From Caldilineaceae bacterium (GTDB taxonomy: Bacteria > Chloroflexota > Anaerolineae > Caldilineales > Caldilineaceae), in the NCBI GenBank assembly GCA_022821545.1, contig JAJEDJ010000057.1, forward strand, positions 48,442-112,441: DNA of 64,000 bases, read 5' to 3'. The notes beneath the pieces were generated by a model. The model searched no databases, was not told the origin of the DNA, and was given only the letters and a program-made list of their open reading frames with translations. Shown here one piece after another: positions 61,331 through 64,000 of the stretch. Each line of letters starts with the position of its first letter. Within the stretch, counting starts at the first letter, position 1. The position numbers were made by a program, and so were the translations under genes.

Positions 61331-63424
61331 ATGAGTCAGATACCATTACATAAGATTCGCAATATCGGAATTATCGCCCATATCGACGCTGGCAAGACGA
61401 CGACAACGGAACGAATTCTGTTCTATTCCGGCCGCATTCACCGAATGGGCGAAGTGCATGAGGGAACCGCCGTCACTGACTGGATGGCGCAGGAGCGGGA
61501 GCGCGGCATCACCATTACTGCGGCGGCGATTACGGCGAACTGGGTTGACAGCCGGAGCGGTGAGGAAGCCCAGATCAATATCATCGACACACCGGGGCAT
61601 ATCGACTTTACGGCCGAGGTGCAGCGTAGTTTGCGCGTCCTGGATGGCGGCATCGTCGTCTTCGACGCGGTTGCGGGGGTCGAACCACAGTCGGAAACCG
61701 TCTGGCGGCAGGCAGACACATATCATGTGCCTCGCATCTGCTTCGTGAATAAGATGGACCGGGTGGGCGCGGACTTTGAGCGTACGGTCGGTATGATTGT
61801 CGACCGCCTGGGCGCGGACCCGCTGCCGATTCAGCTACCCTGGGGCGTGGAGGAGGATTTCCAGGGGGTCATCGACCTCTTTACGATGAAGGCCCTGCGA
61901 TACAGCGATGCACTGGGCGCCTCGCCTGAAACAGCCGAGATCCCAGAAGAGATGCGGGCGGCGGCGGAAACGGCACGCGCCACCATGATTGAGCGGATCG
62001 CGGAAACGGATGAGGAACTGACAACGCTCTATCTGGAAGGCGAGGAGATCAGCAGCGAACAGTTGATCAAGGGCCTGCGCAATGCGGTTGTTCGCAATGA
62101 CATTGTGCCGATACTGTGCGGTTCGGCGCTGAAGAACAAGGGTGTGCAACCTCTTCTGGATGCGATAGTTCGCTATCTTCCCAGCCCACTGGACGTGCCG
62201 CCGGTCGTTGGCCTTGACCCCAAGACAGAGGAAGAGAAGATTCGGTTTGCCGACCCGGAAGAGCCTTTCGCCGCGCTTGTCTTCAAGATCGTGACGGACC
62301 CCTTTGTGGGGCGCTTGGCATATGTACGCGTGTATTCGGGTACTCTGGCGTCGGGAAGTATGGTCTACAACGCCAACAAAGGCCGGCGCGAACGGATAGG
62401 GCGGCTCTTGCAGATGCATGCCGACAAAAGGGAAGAGATCGAAGTTTGCCGCGCCGGCGACATCGCCGCCATTGTCGGCCTCAAGCAGAGCCTGACCGGT
62501 GAGACGCTAAGCGACCGCAACAACGAGATTTTGCTGGAGACGATTGAGTTTCCGGCCCCGGTGATTGGGATCGCGGTTGAGCCTAAGTCCAAAGCCGATC
62601 AGGACAGGATGGCCGACGGTCTTTTGAAGCTGGCCGAAGAGGACCCGACCTTTCAGGTTCGATACGATGATCAGACGGGGCAGACGATCATCAGCGGCAT
62701 GGGTGAGTTGCACTTGCAGATTATCGTCGACCGTCTGAAGAGAGAGTTCCGAGTGCAGTGTAACGAGGGGCGCCCGCAGGTGGCCTACCGGGAAACGATC
62801 ACAACGGAGGCGCGGGCTGAAGGGCGGTTCGTGCGTCAGACAGGCGGCCGCGGGCAGTACGGCCATGTCTGGATCGAGCTGGAACCAAATGAAGAGGGCA
62901 AGGGCTTCGAGTTTGAGGACAAAATCGTCGGCGGGGCAGTCCCCAAAGAATACATCCCTGCGGTCCGCAAGGGGATCGAAGAGTCTATGGAAAGCGGTGT
63001 GCTGTCGGGTTACCCGGTGGTGGATGTTCGCGCCGCGCTGGTGGACGGCAGATTCCATGAAGTCGATTCCAGTGAAATCGCCTTCAAGATAGCCGGTTCG
63101 ATGGCGTTCAAGGAGGGCATGACGAAGGCGGGCCCGGTCCTGTTGGAGCCTATCATGCTGGTTGAAGCGGTCGTGCCGGAGGAGTTTGTGGGCGATATTG
63201 TGGGCGATTTTTCCAGCCGCCGGGGGCAGATCGAGGGAATGGACGCCCACAGCAACAAAGTTACCGCAGTGCGGTCGATCGTACCGCTGGCGGAGATGTT
63301 CGGGTACGCGACGACGCTCCGTTCGATCACGAGTGGCCGGGGCACCTTTACGATGCAGTTCGACAGTTATCAGCCTGACACGCAAAAGTCGGATGTCGGC
63401 GCACTGCGCCGGGAATTCGCCTGA
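61331..63424 (+). CDS. fusA: Translation elongation factor G
   Basis: This 697-residue GTPase drives ribosomal translocation. G1: AHIDAGKTTTTERIL; switch region RGITITAAA; G3: DTPGHIDFTAEV; G4: NKMDRVGADFE; G5: CGSALKNKG. Domain IV shows TGGRGQYGHVWIELEP, and the C-terminus contains EPIMLVEAVVPEEFVGDIVG then RRGQIEGM. ATG 61331 with AGGTGA five bases upstream is chosen over an in-frame start at 61250. Confidence 0.96.
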   Translation: MSQIPLHKIRNIGIIAHIDAGKTTTTERILFYSGRIHRMGEVHEGTAVTDWMAQERERGITITAAAITANWVDSRSGEEAQINIIDTPGHIDFTAEVQRSLRVLDGGIVVFDAVAGVEPQSETVWRQADTYHVPRICFVNKMDRVGADFERTVGMIVDRLGADPLPIQLPWGVEEDFQGVIDLFTMKALRYSDALGASPETAEIPEEMRAAAETARATMIERIAETDEELTTLYLEGEEISSEQLIKGLRNAVVRNDIVPILCGSALKNKGVQPLLDAIVRYLPSPLDVPPVVGLDPKTEEEKIRFADPEEPFAALVFKIVTDPFVGRLAYVRVYSGTLASGSMVYNANKGRRERIGRLLQMHADKREEIEVCRAGDIAAIVGLKQSLTGETLSDRNNEILLETIEFPAPVIGIAVEPKSKADQDRMADGLLKLAEEDPTFQVRYDDQTGQTIISGMGELHLQIIVDRLKREFRVQCNEGRPQVAYRETITTEARAEGRFVRQTGGRGQYGHVWIELEPNEEGKGFEFEDKIVGGAVPKEYIPAVRKGIEESMESGVLSGYPVVDVRAALVDGRFHEVDSSEIAFKIAGSMAFKEGMTKAGPVLLEPIMLVEAVVPEEFVGDIVGDFSSRRGQIEGMDAHSNKVTAVRSIVPLAEMFGYATTLRSITSGRGTFTMQFDSYQPDTQKSDVGALRREFA

Positions 63425-63474
63425 GTTGGATGCGGGCGGTGCAGTCAGATTGGCCGTTTCAGTTGAGATCAGAC

Positions 63475-63503
63475 TTGTCAACCGTCAGGAGATTTCGTAT
63501 ACT
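63475..63503 (+). promoter_or_regulatory. Promoter of tuf
   Basis: TTGTCA (63475-63480) and TATACT (63498-63503) are 17 bp apart, each one base off consensus. They lie in the 309-bp fusA-tuf gap, about 230 bp before tuf, so tuf can be transcribed separately. Confidence 0.75.
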
Positions 63504-63559
63504 GTTCAGGTTGCAGAGGCGGCGTCCGCGCCGCCGAGTAAACCGTTCAAGGCATTTCT

Positions 63560-63580
63560 GTCCGCAAGCGGGACTTTTTT
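63560..63580 (+). terminator. Weak hairpin with T-run in the tuf leader
   Basis: GTCC (63560-63563) pairs with GGAC (63571-63574), loop of seven, then six T. The stem is short. It could attenuate the tuf transcript but is not a strong terminator. Confidence 0.3.
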
Positions 63581-63733
63581 GTGCGGCTGGCTCGTCTGGA
63601 ACGGTCTGGAGGCGTGCCCGCCGGACGGCAATGGAATCGCCTGAGCAAGTGTAAACGGGAAAACTTTCCAGCCTCGTAGCGAGGCTGCTTGAATCTGTAC
63701 AGTAGAGATGTAAAACATCAGGAGAGAGAAAGA

Positions 63734-64000
63734 ATGGCGAAGGCAGTATTTGAGAGGAACAAGCCCCATGTGAACGTGGGGACGATCGGACATGTGGATC
63801 ACGGCAAGACGACGCTGACGGCGGCGATCACGAAGGTGTTGGCGCTGCGGGGTATGGCTGATTTCAGTGCGTTTGAGGCGATCGACAATGCGCCGGAAGA
63901 GAAGGCCCGCGGCATCACCATCGCCATTGCGCACGTCGAGTACGAGACCGAAAACCGCCACTATGCGCACGTGGACTGTCCGGGACATGCCGACTACATC
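63734..64000 (+). CDS. tuf: Elongation factor Tu, N-terminal part (cut by window end)
   Basis: The visible 89 residues start MAKAVFERNKPHVNVGTIGH, with G1 GHVDHGKTTLTAAI, switch I EKARGITIAIAHVEYET and the start of G3 DCPGHADYI. This is the GTPase domain of EF-Tu, which delivers aminoacyl-tRNA to the ribosome. The frame runs off the window. Confidence 0.97.
   Translation, partial: MAKAVFERNKPHVNVGTIGHVDHGKTTLTAAITKVLALRGMADFSAFEAIDNAPEEKARGITIAIAHVEYETENRHYAHVDCPGHADYI

Overview
The window looks like chromosomal DNA of a GC-rich member of the Chloroflexota, probably near Caldilineae/Anaerolineae. This is inferred from gene content, not from a search. The signs are an FMN-riboswitch-controlled RibXY-type ABC transporter of the kind described in Chloroflexus, a B12-dependent ribonucleotide reductase with nrdR beside it, rpsF-rpsR without ssb between them, and RpoB and RpoC with large lineage-type insertions. 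I saw no CRISPR array, tRNA, rRNA, insertion sequence or phage gene.

Layout. 1-9.7 kb is an accessory stretch: the end of an MFS transporter, a sugar ABC transporter without its ATPase (minus strand), a DUF418 membrane protein, a family 5 uracil-DNA glycosylase, a fumarylacetoacetate-hydrolase-fold enzyme and a secreted PA14/golvesin-like protein. 10-15.6 kb (plus) holds RqcH, a sugar-phosphate isomerase/epimerase-like protein, a Gfo/Idh/MocA oxidoreductase and an anaerobic sulfatase-maturase-like radical SAM protein. 15.6-18.4 kb (plus) is an rpsF-rpsR-peptidylprolyl isomerase operon ended by a strong terminator. 18.4-21.8 kb (minus) is an ABC transporter behind an FMN riboswitch, most likely a riboflavin importer. 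21.9-24.2 kb (minus) is greA-lysS. A lone methyltransferase follows on plus.

25.2-50.2 kb (minus) is one long block. In transcription order it reads mraZ, rsmH, ftsL-like, ftsI-like, murF, mraY, murD, ftsW, murG, two small membrane proteins, murC, a broken P-loop kinase gene, murB, ddl, ftsQ, ftsA, ftsZ, nrdR, nrdJ. This is the division and cell wall (dcw) cluster, with murE missing, followed by dNTP supply. mraZ has a textbook MraZ operator. nrdR has a likely pair of NrdR boxes. ftsZ sits behind a 647-bp gap containing a duplicated 27-bp element.

50.7-64 kb (plus) is rpoB-rpoC, a terminator, rpsL-rpsG, fusA and the start of tuf, with recognisable sigma70-type promoters before rpoB, rpsL and tuf.

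The most interesting points are: a triple repeat inside an RpoB insertion; an EF-hand loop inserted in a parvulin domain; the riboswitch-transporter unit; the duplicated element before ftsZ; the NrdR box pair; and two decaying genes (a Uma2 remnant and a frameshifted kinase lodged between murC and murB).
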